From NCBI GenBank assembly GCA_026398135.1, contig JAPLTN010000083.1, forward strand, positions 1-33,295: a stretch of DNA of 33,295 nt. The letters are read 5' to 3'. The notes beneath the pieces are model-generated. The model saw only the letters and a program-made list of their open reading frames with translations. It ran no database searches and was not told the origin of the DNA. The translations under genes and the position numbers were made by a program. This DNA is from Verrucomicrobiota bacterium (lineage in GTDB: Bacteria > Verrucomicrobiota > Verrucomicrobiia > Opitutales > Opitutaceae). Shown here one piece after another: positions 8,772 through 17,285 of the stretch (the stretch's first letter is position 1; every line of letters begins with the position of its first letter).

Positions 8772-9929
8772 TTACGCCAACACCCGCCGCACCGCCTCGC
8801 GGGCGCGGGCGTTTTCCTCGGGCAAGCCGATGGAGATGCGTGCCCAGGTATCTAGCGGCGGAAAGCCACGCGCGATCTCCACTCCCTGCGCCGCCAGCGC
8901 GGCGGCGAAGGCTTTTTGCGGTCGCCCGGTCTCGAAAAACACAAAGTTGCCCTTCGATTCCGTGCGCCGCCGCCCGAGGCCGTCGATAAAGGCGTGCCAC
9001 GCGTCGCGCTCCGCCGCCACCCTGGCCTTCACGCCCGGAATAAAATCCCGGTCGGCCAGCGAAGCGGTGGCCGCCGCCAGCGCCAGGCGGTTGAGCGAAC
9101 GCGGCGCGCCGATGCCCGCCTTGCGCAGTTCCGCCGCCAGCCCGCGCGGCGCGATGGCGTAGCCCAGAGGCAGGGCCGCCAGCCCGTGCGCCTTGGAAAA
9201 GGTGCGGTAAACGATCACGTTTTCCCCCGCCCGGATCAGGTCGGTGGCGGTGCGCGCGTCGTAGTCGTCGGCAAACTCCAGATACGCCTCGTCCACAATC
9301 ACCGGCACCTGCTTGGAAACCTCGCGCACGAAGGTTTTGAATTCCGCCAGATCATGCACGAGCCCGGTCGGGTTGTGCGGATGGACCAAAAACAGCGCCC
9401 GGGTGCGCGGCCCCACCGCCGCGCGCAGGGCGGCGAGGTCGTCGCGCAAGTCGGCCCGCAGCGGCACGTCCACCGGCAAGCCGCCCACCGGCCGGGCGGC
9501 CTCGACCAGTGCGTTGTAGCCGGGGGTCGAGTAAGGAAACTCGCCGCCCGGCCCGCCGCGCAACCCGAGCTGCAGCCCGAGCGGCTCCAGCATGTTGCCC
9601 AGCACGATATGCTCGGCCGGCACCTTTTCATAGACGGCCACCGCCTGGATAAACGCTTCCGCCTCGTCGCCGGTATAGCGCGCCAACCCGCCCAACTCGC
9701 GGCTGATCGCCTCGATCGCGCGCGGGGATGGGCCGAACAGATTCTCATTAAGATTCAGCCGCAACACCCCTCCCGCGCCCGCCGCCGCCGGAGCTGGAGG
9801 CGTCGCCGCCGAGGCCACGGACGCACCGCGCCCGGCCAGGGCCAGACCGGCCAGCGAGGCGCCGCCGAGTTTTAACCACTCGCGACGGGTGAAACCAGCG
9901 GACGGCACGGACCGGGAGGAGGGGCGCAT
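8772..9929 (-). CDS. Tat-exported HisC-like PLP aminotransferase
   Basis: A 385-residue class I/II (fold-type I) aminotransferase closest to histidinol-phosphate aminotransferases: LNLNENLFGPSP near residue 55, HPHNPTG near 185, and the PLP-binding lysine K246 in FSKAHGLAALPLGY. Unlike HisC it starts with a textbook Tat signal (TRREWLK at 14-20, hydrophobic stretch, AxA near 42), which suggests folding with PLP before export. No his genes are nearby. The TlpA-like gene ends 21 bases upstream, so the two are probably cotranscribed. The substrate is unknown; a periplasmic amino acid or organosulfur amine is conceivable but not shown. Confidence 0.87.
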   Translation of the reverse strand: MRPSSRSVPSAGFTRREWLKLGGASLAGLALAGRGASVASAATPPAPAAAGAGGVLRLNLNENLFGPSPRAIEAISRELGGLARYTGDEAEAFIQAVAVYEKVPAEHIVLGNMLEPLGLQLGLRGGPGGEFPYSTPGYNALVEAARPVGGLPVDVPLRADLRDDLAALRAAVGPRTRALFLVHPHNPTGLVHDLAEFKTFVREVSKQVPVIVDEAYLEFADDYDARTATDLIRAGENVIVYRTFSKAHGLAALPLGYAIAPRGLAAELRKAGIGAPRSLNRLALAAATASLADRDFIPGVKARVAAERDAWHAFIDGLGRRRTESKGNFVFFETGRPQKAFAAALAAQGVEIARGFPPLDTWARISIGLPEENARAREAVRRVLA

Positions 9930-9950
9930 GGGAGCAGTGCGAGTGATCGC

Positions 9951-11189
9951 TTACAGGCTGGCGGTCACCTTCGGCGCGGGTTCGGCCAGAAGTTTTTCGA
10001 TGGTGGTGATAAAGTCGCGACGCAGCTCCTGGTGCAGCTCGCCGGTGGCGGGCGCGGCGAAACCGGCATGGGTGGCGCGCACCCGGCCGTCGCGGCCGAG
10101 CACGAAGGAGGCGGGCCAGGTGTTCAGGTTTTCCACCTGGGGCAGCTTGGCATTCACTTCCTTGCGGTCGCCGCCGAGCAGATAGGTGAAGTTGAGGTCA
10201 TACTTCTTGATATAGGCGCGCAGCCGTTTGGCCTCGGGCAACTGGGCCGCCTCCTCGAACGAGAAGGAAACCACCTCCAGACCGAGCGCACGATACTTGG
10301 CGTAGATCTCCTTCAAGAACGGAGCCTCGTCGTGGCAGTTCGGGCACCAGCTGCCGCCGACCGCGATCACCACCACCTTGCCCTGGAAACGCGGGTCGTC
10401 GTTGCTCACGATTTTGCCATTCAGATCGGGAAAGCTGAACCGGAAGGGCTCGTCGGGATTTTTGATGCGCAGATGATTCAGCGGATCGTTCGGCGGAGGC
10501 AGACCGCGACTGGTCGCCACCTCGGGCCGCAGGGCGGTCAACTTGGCCGCCGGGCGGGTGGCGGAGGAGCGCAAAGCCAGCGCGAGCGAGCCGTCGGCCA
10601 CGGGCGTGATGTCGAGGGTGTAGCCGCGCGCGCCGTCGAACTTTTGCAACGCGAAGCGCTCGCCTGTCCAGATGCCGTCGATGCTGCCGGTGTCGCCGTC
10701 GATGCGGTTGATGGCGGCGAAGACTTTGCCGCCCTCCTGGCGCACGATCAGGCTCCAGGCCTTTTCGCCCTTTTCGGATTCGGTGGGAATGGTCCACACC
10801 CCGCCGATCTGGGGCGCGTTGGGCGCGGGCACGGGCGCGACCTGCGGGCGGGCCTCGAAGGGCTTGAAGCCGCGCTGCTCGTTGCCGTAGCTGCCCTTGA
10901 GCACGCCGTTCTCCAAGGTGGCCTTGAGCGTGTTGCCGTAGTGGGCGAACTCGAGCTGGAGTTGGTTGTCCTTCAGCGAACCGCCGGTCGAGGAGACGGG
11001 GATGTCTCCGTTGAAAAAGCTGCCCGCCACCGCGTCGCCGTCGCCGGTGACTTCAAAGGGAAAGGCCAGTTCGTAGTTTTCGCCCTGGACGATTTTGCCG
11101 TCCCAGCGGACGACGGGCAGCGCGGCGGCGAGCGAAGAGACCCAGGCGGCCAGCGCCGCGCAGGTGACGAAGAAGTGAGGTGTTTTCAT
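9951..11189 (-). CDS. TlpA-like thioredoxin protein
   Basis: A 412-residue exported protein. A signal peptide spans about 1-23 (ends SSLAAA). Residues about 25-240 form an all-beta-looking region with two repeats of a GxW/GxY-rich pattern and no family I can name. The C-terminal 160 residues are a redoxin/TlpA domain with the active site WCPNC (C282, C285) and the WPASFVLGRDG cis-proline region near 360. TlpA-like proteins reduce disulfides or cytochrome c precursors in the periplasm. The gene is preceded by 188 non-coding bases with a palindrome (11329-11347) and no Shine-Dalgarno. The exported aminotransferase gene follows closely, implying a joint periplasmic task. Confidence 0.87.
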   Translation of the reverse strand: MKTPHFFVTCAALAAWVSSLAAALPVVRWDGKIVQGENYELAFPFEVTGDGDAVAGSFFNGDIPVSSTGGSLKDNQLQLEFAHYGNTLKATLENGVLKGSYGNEQRGFKPFEARPQVAPVPAPNAPQIGGVWTIPTESEKGEKAWSLIVRQEGGKVFAAINRIDGDTGSIDGIWTGERFALQKFDGARGYTLDITPVADGSLALALRSSATRPAAKLTALRPEVATSRGLPPPNDPLNHLRIKNPDEPFRFSFPDLNGKIVSNDDPRFQGKVVVIAVGGSWCPNCHDEAPFLKEIYAKYRALGLEVVSFSFEEAAQLPEAKRLRAYIKKYDLNFTYLLGGDRKEVNAKLPQVENLNTWPASFVLGRDGRVRATHAGFAAPATGELHQELRRDFITTIEKLLAEPAPKVTASL

Positions 11190-11328
11190 GGTGCGGTTCG
11201 GAAAAGATTAAACGCCGACAACCCGTCGTCGCGCAGGACGAACGGCACGCCACCTTTCCAGAGGACTGGTCAAAGCGGCGCGATTGGCCCCACCACCCAA
11301 GAAACAAAAAACGCCGACTCAATCCAAA

Positions 11329-11350
11329 TCATACTGATTTAGTATGAATT
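11329..11350 (-). promoter_or_regulatory. IscR/Rrf2-like operator candidate (tlpA unit)
   Basis: A palindrome TCATACT-GATTT-AGTATGA (11329-11347) in an AT-rich patch. On the minus strand its centre reads ACTAAATCAGT, an exact fit to the IscR type-1 core ACTRWWWYAGT. It lies about 140 bases upstream of the TlpA-like gene and closely resembles the site at 2728-2747. Confidence 0.6.
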
Positions 11351-11377
11351 AAATTCAAGGCACCTTGTGCCGCAGGT

Positions 11378-13141
11378 TTACCGTTGCTTCACCCAGGCGC
11401 CGTACCCGCCGGCCAGAGAGCGCACGCGAGTGTAGCCCATTTTGCCTAGGTTGTCCGCCGCCAGCGCCGAACGGTTGCCGCCCGCGCAGTAGAGCACGAT
11501 CGGAGTGGACGGGTTGGGCGCGATGTCCTCGATGCGCCCCTCCAGCAAGCCGCGCGGGATGTGTCGCGCGCTCGGGATCGCACCTTTGGCGACTTCCTCG
11601 GGCTCGCGCACATCGATCAGCAAGGGAGGGTGCGCGCTTTCGAGCTCAACGGCCAGATCCGCCTTTTCCACTTCGACAATACGGTTCTTCACCTCCGCCA
11701 CCAACACCTGGAACCGCGAGGCGGCGTTCCCGGCCTCGCCGCCCGGAGCCAGGATGGAGCCGCCGATCAACTGAGCCTGCACCCGGATTTCAGGTATGGA
11801 AGTGGATTCCCAAACCACGCCCTTGAGCGGCGCACCCAGCGTGTACAGCCACGGTATCTCCGCCCCGCGATAACGCCGCACCCGGCCGTCAGGAGTGGCC
11901 ACGATACCCAGCGCCAGCGGGTCGTGATCGATCAGCCCGCGCGCCAGCAGATTCACAAAAAGCGGATGCTGATACTTTGAGTAATCCGTGCGCGGTCCGG
12001 TGCAGTTGACCAGCTTGGCCACGTTGAGCACGGCTTCGGCCGCGCCACCGCGGGGGCGCCAGGTCACGCGCAGGCCCTCCGGCGTTTCCTCCAAATGTTG
12101 AAACCGTCCGGCCAGAAACTGCAGCCGCCCTTCGCTGACCAGTTGGTTCAGCCGGGTCTCGATCGCGGGCGCGTGCCGGTGACGATGCACCTCCCAGTAG
12201 GGGCGCACATGACGCATGAACCTCGCCCGCTCGCTCCAATCCAGCGCCGCCCACAGCCGCTGCGAATGCGGCCGGATGGCGTCGATCACCGCTCGCCAGT
12301 CGAACCCCGCGCCCAGCGCCACCCGGACCTCCGCCCGCACCCGATGCACCAGGCCGCGCACCGTGGCCGGAGCCGTTTCCCCGGCAAAAAAATCCCGGTA
12401 GGCCGGACCCGGCAGGTGTGGCAGGGGCCGCAAACCCCGCCGCGACAGACAACTGATGCGCCCGCGGTGCCCCCGCTCGGTCAGTTGGATGACAATGTCG
12501 GTCGCGGTCAGTCCCTGCCCCGCGATCAACACCTCCGCATCGGGGTCGATGCCGTCGATCACGCCCGGTGTCCAAGGCACGTGCACATAACGCCAGCTCT
12601 TGTAAACCTGCCGCCCCGAACGCACCGGATACTCGCCGGGCAGATTACCCAGCGCCAGCACCACTTGGTCCGCGACCAGAGTGGTGCCGTCGGTCAGGTA
12701 AACCCGCGCCGAACGTCCGCCCGCGAGTTCATCCAGATCATACACTTCGCCCACCCGCACGGTGAACGAGATCGAAGGATCGGCCTGCTGGCGCGCCTCG
12801 GTGAGCACGTAGCCGATGTATTCGCCATAGCGACAGCGGGGCAAGAAATCGCCCCTCGCCACTCCCGCCGGAAAGCCCGCCCGTCCCACGCGCTGCCGCA
12901 CCCACTCCAGAAAGTGGTCGGGCCGGTCGGGAAACGCACTCATGCGCTCCACCGGCACATTGAGCAGATGCGCGCAGGCATTGGTCGCATAGGCCACCCC
13001 GCGACCGATCGGCGGCGTGCGCTCCACCAAGGTAATCAAGGTCCCGGGAGGGGCGTGGCGGAGGAGATGCACGGCGACCAAAGTGCCGGATACACCTCCG
13101 CCGACGATAACGATGCGCGGCGGGGACGTGAGCTGGGACAT
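11378..13141 (-). CDS. FAD/NAD(P)-binding protein fused to rhodanese
   Basis: A 587-residue fusion. The N-terminal part is an FAD/NAD(P)-binding protein: dinucleotide motif GGGVSG at residues 14-19, an IGRGVAYAT segment near 50, and a second nucleotide motif AGQGLTATD near 210, typical of the NAD_binding_9 group. The last 90 or so residues are a rhodanese domain with LIDVREPEEV and the active-site loop CAGGNR (C552), which carries sulfane sulfur in this family. No signal peptide is seen. I chose the ATG at 13141 because the Rossmann strand starts soon after and the upstream extension would overlap the preceding gene. It follows the PHP gene by 20 bases. The position in a sulfur island suggests oxidation or transfer of reduced sulfur, as inference. 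Confidence 0.85.
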   Translation of the reverse strand: MSQLTSPPRIVIVGGGVSGTLVAVHLLRHAPPGTLITLVERTPPIGRGVAYATNACAHLLNVPVERMSAFPDRPDHFLEWVRQRVGRAGFPAGVARGDFLPRCRYGEYIGYVLTEARQQADPSISFTVRVGEVYDLDELAGGRSARVYLTDGTTLVADQVVLALGNLPGEYPVRSGRQVYKSWRYVHVPWTPGVIDGIDPDAEVLIAGQGLTATDIVIQLTERGHRGRISCLSRRGLRPLPHLPGPAYRDFFAGETAPATVRGLVHRVRAEVRVALGAGFDWRAVIDAIRPHSQRLWAALDWSERARFMRHVRPYWEVHRHRHAPAIETRLNQLVSEGRLQFLAGRFQHLEETPEGLRVTWRPRGGAAEAVLNVAKLVNCTGPRTDYSKYQHPLFVNLLARGLIDHDPLALGIVATPDGRVRRYRGAEIPWLYTLGAPLKGVVWESTSIPEIRVQAQLIGGSILAPGGEAGNAASRFQVLVAEVKNRIVEVEKADLAVELESAHPPLLIDVREPEEVAKGAIPSARHIPRGLLEGRIEDIAPNPSTPIVLYCAGGNRSALAADNLGKMGYTRVRSLAGGYGAWVKQR

Positions 13142-13161
13142 GACGAGGGGGGAAGTCGGGT

Positions 13162-15501
13162 TTAAGCGTGAAACGTGACGAAAAGCGGGCTGCTCCAAAC
13201 CTTGGCATCGGAGCGTTCGCGGGCAAAAAGGTAAACCGCGCGATGCCCCGCCGGACCCTGGCCCGGACTCACCTCGCAGGCACCGGTCAGCGTGCGGGGC
13301 AAGGCGAGATCGGTCAGACGTTCCACCGCGACGAACAGTTCCGCCCCGCCCAGTTCCCTGCGCACACCGCCATCCACGGAAGCCAAAAGCTCCGCCCCGG
13401 TGACGGTAAACGCCACCCCGGGCGTCACGGGGTCGGGATTCCGCGCCAGCGCGTCCCCGGTCTTGTTATAGGCGTCGATTTCAAAATTCAGGGTGAACAC
13501 CGCGTCCGCCAGCCCGGTCAAATCCAACTCCAGGTGATCGGCGTCGCCATAGGTATCGGTGCGGATGGCAAAAATCCCGTGACCGATTTCCGCCACGGTT
13601 TCCTCCGCGTGCTCCAGCCCGCGCGCCCGCCATTCACGCACACCCGCACCCTCGATCCGCACCGTGGCGTGCCACTCGGCCCAGCGGTAACGGTCGCGAA
13701 TCCTCGCCCCGCCCCAGCGAATGCGCACCCGGCCGGGTGCGTAACCCAGCTCGGCGTCCAGATCGCGCAGGAGGAGCACGGCTCCCTGATCATCGCGCAA
13801 CTCCACCCGCTCCCAGCCCTGCTCGGCATAAAGGGCGTAGTCCACCCGCAAAGGCCCCGTGTGCTCGAAAGCATCGCCCTGCCGAAACGAACCGGCCTGC
13901 AGGAGCGCCACCGCCCGACCTCCCGTGGTGGCCCAGGTATGCCGGGCGCGCAACGCCTTCGCCACCGCCTCGCGAGTCACGGTATCGGCCAGTACTCCAG
14001 TCAAGCCGCCCGCCGTGCCGAAGGATCCCACGCCCGGCGCCCCGCCGCCCGGGCGGCCGCGATGCTCGTCGCCGGCGGCGGAAGCGCCCACGAGCAGTCC
14101 GCGGGCGAGCGCGTCGCGGTAAAACCAATCAAAGTGCCCCCACGAGGACGCGACCTCCACCAGCCGTTCCAACGCGGGATCATGCCACTCAAAGAGCGCC
14201 CGGCGGCCACCGACATGGGGAATGAGCAAGGCCCGGTCGCCCTCGGCGAGGTCGCGATAGGCATCATGGAGATTCGCGGCGGTGGGCAGGCCGGGATCTT
14301 GCGGACGGCCCTTGGCGGTGTCCTCGTTCCAGTCAAACACCCGCAGGCTGCGTCCGTCGGCCGCGAGCGGGAAACGCACCTCGTCGCCGAGGAAAACCAC
14401 GTTGCGGTCGCCCCCCACCGCGCTGGCCCCGCACCACTCGGTGCCGGGAAAACACAGAAAACGGTCTTCCTCGTGCAAGTCACGGCAGACCGCCACGGCG
14501 GCGGCCCAGCGGTCGGCGCGCACGTTGAAATCGTTCGCGGTGTAGCCCGCGATATCCAGCCCGGCGGCATCGCGCGCGTAGTTGAGCACGCTGCGGGTCG
14601 GGTTCACGCCCACGGTGTCGTCGGAATGAATATGCAGGTCGGCGTAGAGGGCGCGCGGGGTAGGCGCGGATGGGGCCACCGTCACCCAGGCCACCGCCGC
14701 TCCGGCGACCAGCCGGTAATCCCCCGCCTGCTCCGGCAAAAACAGCTCCTCGCGCGCCCAGGCGCCGTCCGGTCCGCCCCAACGCAAAGGGCGAACCAGG
14801 CATGGCCGCTCCTCGTCACCCCGATACACTTCCAAAGCCGGCGCGTGGTGGTCGGCGGCCGCCAGATTGCCCCAGCTATCCTCGCGGCGAAAGGTCACGC
14901 CAAACCCCACGCCCGGCCGCACCAAGCGGGGCGCAAGCAGGCTGTCCCGAAGGCCGGGACCGGCGAGGATGCGGAGCGGCATTTCCCCGGGCACGGCGGC
15001 AAATTTGGAGGCCCCGACCGTATCAACAAACAGACGGAATAAAAACGCCTCCTCGACGAAGGTCTGGGCGCGGGTGCCGGGCCCGCCGAAGCGCCGGTCG
15101 CCGAGGCGCAGCACGATGCGGTCGCCGGGCTTGAGGTAGCCGTCCACCACGTCCACGATGACGGCCTTCTGGTAGGGTCGCTCGTGCCCCTTTTGATCAA
15201 AGCGGACTTTCAAGGAGCGCACGGTTGCGGGGCTTTCTCCCCGAAACGGTTCACGCGGCAGATACTCGGCGGTGAGGTAGTTGGCGGCGGCGGGATCGGA
15301 GGTCTGGAACAGCCCCCAATCGGAGTAGAATTTAAAGACCAGCTTCAGCCATGCACCGTCAGCCAGTCCGGCCGCGCCGACTTCGTAGGTGGCGAGCAAT
15401 TCCAGCCATTCCCCGGCGACAACTTCGTGACGCGAGAGAGTGGCGCGGCCAAGAAAGGGCCGCGTGGCGAGGTAGGCGGAGAATTCGACGGGATGAGGCA
15501 T
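13162..15501 (-). CDS. PHP-fold (DUF3604-like) protein
   Basis: A 779-residue protein. An N-terminal beta-rich region (1-280) precedes a PHP-type metal-binding segment YADLHIHSDD (H290, H292), followed by GYTANDFNV, a PGTEW block and HVGG/DEH motifs that resemble further metal ligands. The ATTGGR segment is characteristic of DUF3604-like PHP proteins, thought to be metallo-hydrolases. The C-terminal 200 residues look beta-rich. I see no convincing signal peptide. The frame opens at a TTG ten codons earlier, but the ATG at 15501 is the natural start. The FAD-rhodanese gene follows at once. The substrate is unknown; phosphate, sulfate or glycan ester cleavage are possibilities. Confidence 0.75.
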   Translation of the reverse strand: MPHPVEFSAYLATRPFLGRATLSRHEVVAGEWLELLATYEVGAAGLADGAWLKLVFKFYSDWGLFQTSDPAAANYLTAEYLPREPFRGESPATVRSLKVRFDQKGHERPYQKAVIVDVVDGYLKPGDRIVLRLGDRRFGGPGTRAQTFVEEAFLFRLFVDTVGASKFAAVPGEMPLRILAGPGLRDSLLAPRLVRPGVGFGVTFRREDSWGNLAAADHHAPALEVYRGDEERPCLVRPLRWGGPDGAWAREELFLPEQAGDYRLVAGAAVAWVTVAPSAPTPRALYADLHIHSDDTVGVNPTRSVLNYARDAAGLDIAGYTANDFNVRADRWAAAVAVCRDLHEEDRFLCFPGTEWCGASAVGGDRNVVFLGDEVRFPLAADGRSLRVFDWNEDTAKGRPQDPGLPTAANLHDAYRDLAEGDRALLIPHVGGRRALFEWHDPALERLVEVASSWGHFDWFYRDALARGLLVGASAAGDEHRGRPGGGAPGVGSFGTAGGLTGVLADTVTREAVAKALRARHTWATTGGRAVALLQAGSFRQGDAFEHTGPLRVDYALYAEQGWERVELRDDQGAVLLLRDLDAELGYAPGRVRIRWGGARIRDRYRWAEWHATVRIEGAGVREWRARGLEHAEETVAEIGHGIFAIRTDTYGDADHLELDLTGLADAVFTLNFEIDAYNKTGDALARNPDPVTPGVAFTVTGAELLASVDGGVRRELGGAELFVAVERLTDLALPRTLTGACEVSPGQGPAGHRAVYLFARERSDAKVWSSPLFVTFHA

Positions 15502-15555
15502 GGGCGGATAAAAGGCGGTGATTTTCCGCAACCTCCGGGGATCCGGTCGGTGCGC

Positions 15556-15572
15556 GATTTTTTAAAAAAATC
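15556..15572. promoter_or_regulatory. AT-rich palindrome upstream of PHP gene
   Basis: GATTTTTT and AAAAAATC arms around a single central base, standing out in GC-rich DNA between the vapC end and the PHP gene start. It could be part of the PHP promoter or, with its T-run, the end of the vapBC transcript. Confidence 0.4.
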
Positions 15573-15652
15573 ACGATCCGAGAAAGGAAGGCGGGCAAAA
15601 GCGAAGCAACCCCTAACCCGACCAACCCAGTTTAACGGACGCACGGCGGCGC

Positions 15653-16075
15653 TTAACGGTCCACCGTCAGCCCCTCGATCTCGGCGGCGTCGGCGAGGCG
15701 GGTGTCGGCGGAGAGGAAGGAAAGGCCGGGAAGCCCGGCTTGGGCGAGAGTGAGCGCGGCGGCGAGTTGCCGGGCGTCGGCGGAGCGCAGCGGGTGGGTG
15801 CGGAGAAGCCGAATCGCGAGCGTGCGCACGGCGGCGGTGGGGGCCACCTCGTGCCAGGCGGCGGCGAGGGCTGCGAGGCGCTCGCGGGCTTGGCGTGCGC
15901 CGGTCGCATCGAGCGCGCCCTCGCGCAGGCGGAGTTGCAGGGCGGACTCACACTCAATGGCCGTGCCCCACCAGACGGCGAGCGCGGAATCAGCCTGGAG
16001 CGCGACGGCGCGGCGCGCGGTGTCGCGCTCGGTGACGAGCAAGGGAACCAGGGCGGAGCTGTCCCAGAATTTCAC
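15653..16075 (-). CDS. VapC-type PIN-domain toxin
   Basis: A 140-residue PIN-domain ribonuclease. The acidic positions expected for metal binding are visible: D5 in FWDSSALV, E43 (or E41) in AIECES, D100 in RSADARQ, and D124 in SADTRL. VapC toxins cleave RNA, often tRNA or rRNA, and are held inactive by the partner antitoxin. The gene overlaps the antitoxin stop by four bases (ATGA), the usual arrangement. It is inserted between the second sulfate permease set and the PHP gene on the same strand. Confidence 0.9.
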   Translation of the reverse strand: MKFWDSSALVPLLVTERDTARRAVALQADSALAVWWGTAIECESALQLRLREGALDATGARQARERLAALAAAWHEVAPTAAVRTLAIRLLRTHPLRSADARQLAAALTLAQAGLPGLSFLSADTRLADAAEIEGLTVDR

Positions 16076-16377
16076 CGCCCCTCCTCCCGCTCGGCGAGGA
16101 TGGCGGCGGAGAGGGCATGGCCTTCCGGCAAGGTGGCCTCGGGCAAAGCGAGGAACGCGGCGACATCGAGGCCCGCAGAGGCGGGCGGCGTGAGCACACC
16201 GGCTTCGTAGAGGGCGGCGAGACCGGGTGAAGGCGCGTCTCCTTCTGTGGCGGAGAAGGGCTGAAGCTGGGCGATGGGGTGGTTGCGCTCGGTGATGATC
16301 ACCCGTTCACCGCGCTTAACCCGCCGGAGGAGGCGGGAGAGCTCGTTTTTAGCGGTAGCTACATTGGCGGTTAACAT
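16072..16377 (-). CDS. Phd/YefM-type antitoxin (VapB partner)
   Basis: A 101-residue antitoxin. The N-terminal NVATAKNELSRLLRRVKRGE and IITERNHPIAQL segments are the Phd/YefM fold that binds DNA and dimerises; the C-terminal part, rich in Ala and Leu, should wrap the toxin. It is paired with the PIN toxin by a four-base overlap. An inverted repeat immediately upstream of the start codon (16379-16393) is a likely autoregulatory operator. Confidence 0.88.
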   Translation of the reverse strand: MLTANVATAKNELSRLLRRVKRGERVIITERNHPIAQLQPFSATEGDAPSPGLAALYEAGVLTPPASAGLDVAAFLALPEATLPEGHALSAAILAEREEGR

Positions 16378-16378
16378 C

Positions 16379-16393
16379 TGGCTATACTAGCCA
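16379..16393 (-). promoter_or_regulatory. Antitoxin operator candidate
   Basis: Perfect six-base arms TGGCTA/TAGCCA around TAC, one base upstream of the antitoxin ATG and overlapping TATA-like sequence. This is where Phd/YefM antitoxins normally bind to repress their own operon. Confidence 0.55.
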
Positions 16394-16439
16394 TATTAAC
16401 GGCACGAGCAAGACTGACATTCTCGAATTTTGAGCCGGA

Positions 16440-17285
16440 CTATGGGGAATCGACACTCTCGCGGCGCTCGACCCAAGTTTTGATCAACAGGGTGACGAGC
16501 GCGAAGGAGGTAAGCACGGAGGCGACCGCAAAGGCGGCGGTCTGCACCTGGTCGTGGTAGAGCAGGTCAATCTGGAGTGTGAGGGTGTTGGTCTCGCCGC
16601 GCACCGCGCCAGAGACCACGGCCACGGAGCCAAACTCGCCGAGGCTGCGGGCGAAGCTAAGGGTAAGCCCGTAAAACAAGGCCCACTTTACGTTGGGCAG
16701 GGTCACCCGAAAAAACGTTTTCCAAGCGCCCGCGCCCAGGCTCACCGCCGCCTGCTCCTCCTGCGTGCCCTGCGCGAGCATGAGCGGGAGCAACTCGCGA
16801 AAAACGTAAGGGCTGGTCACGATGGTGGTCACGATCACCACCGAAGTGACGTTGAAGGCCATGCTGATTCCGTGGTCGTCGAGCCACGGCCCGAGCACGC
16901 CCTGCAGGCCGAAAACAAACAGGTAACCCACGCCGATGATGATGGGCGAAATCGAGAGCGGCAGCTCAATCAGGCTGATGAGCAGCCGCCGGCCGGGAAA
17001 GGTGAACTTCGCCAAGGCCCACGCGGCGCACAGCCCGAAGACGGTGTTGACCGGGAGCGCGACCCCGGCGGCGAGCAAGGAAAGTCCGATGGCGTGCCGC
17101 GTATCCGGCGCGAGGAGGTAGCCGAAATAGGCGGCCCAGCCCTCGCGCAGGGCGTAGTAAAACACCGCCCCAAGCGGCAGGCTTATCAAGAGGCCGACCG
17201 CACCCGCCCCGGTCAAGACCAGCGCGATGCGGCCGGGATGCCCGCGCAGGCCGGCGCGAGTGGTTTCCGAGACCCGCGCGCTCAA
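16440..17285 (-). CDS. cysW: Sulfate ABC transporter permease CysW, set 1
   Basis: A 281-residue inner-membrane permease with about six transmembrane segments. The EAA loop reads EQAAVSLGAGAWKTFFRVTLPNVKWAL (about residues 178-204), where the ATPase docks, followed by ARSLGEFGSVAVVSG and the RGETNTLTLQIDLLYHD block typical of CysW. The start codon appears to be TTG at 17285, overlapping the cysT stop by four bases; no ATG or GTG fits better. It is preceded by its own cysT and binding-protein genes. No ATPase gene accompanies this set, so it probably shares the cysA at 20470. Confidence 0.92.
   Translation of the reverse strand: MSARVSETTRAGLRGHPGRIALVLTGAGAVGLLISLPLGAVFYYALREGWAAYFGYLLAPDTRHAIGLSLLAAGVALPVNTVFGLCAAWALAKFTFPGRRLLISLIELPLSISPIIIGVGYLFVFGLQGVLGPWLDDHGISMAFNVTSVVIVTTIVTSPYVFRELLPLMLAQGTQEEQAAVSLGAGAWKTFFRVTLPNVKWALFYGLTLSFARSLGEFGSVAVVSGAVRGETNTLTLQIDLLYHDQVQTAAFAVASVLTSFALVTLLIKTWVERRESVDSP

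Noticed and set aside
13168-15042. 624-residue plus-strand open frame opposite the PHP gene
   Set aside because: No recognisable domain; residue use is typical of an antisense frame.
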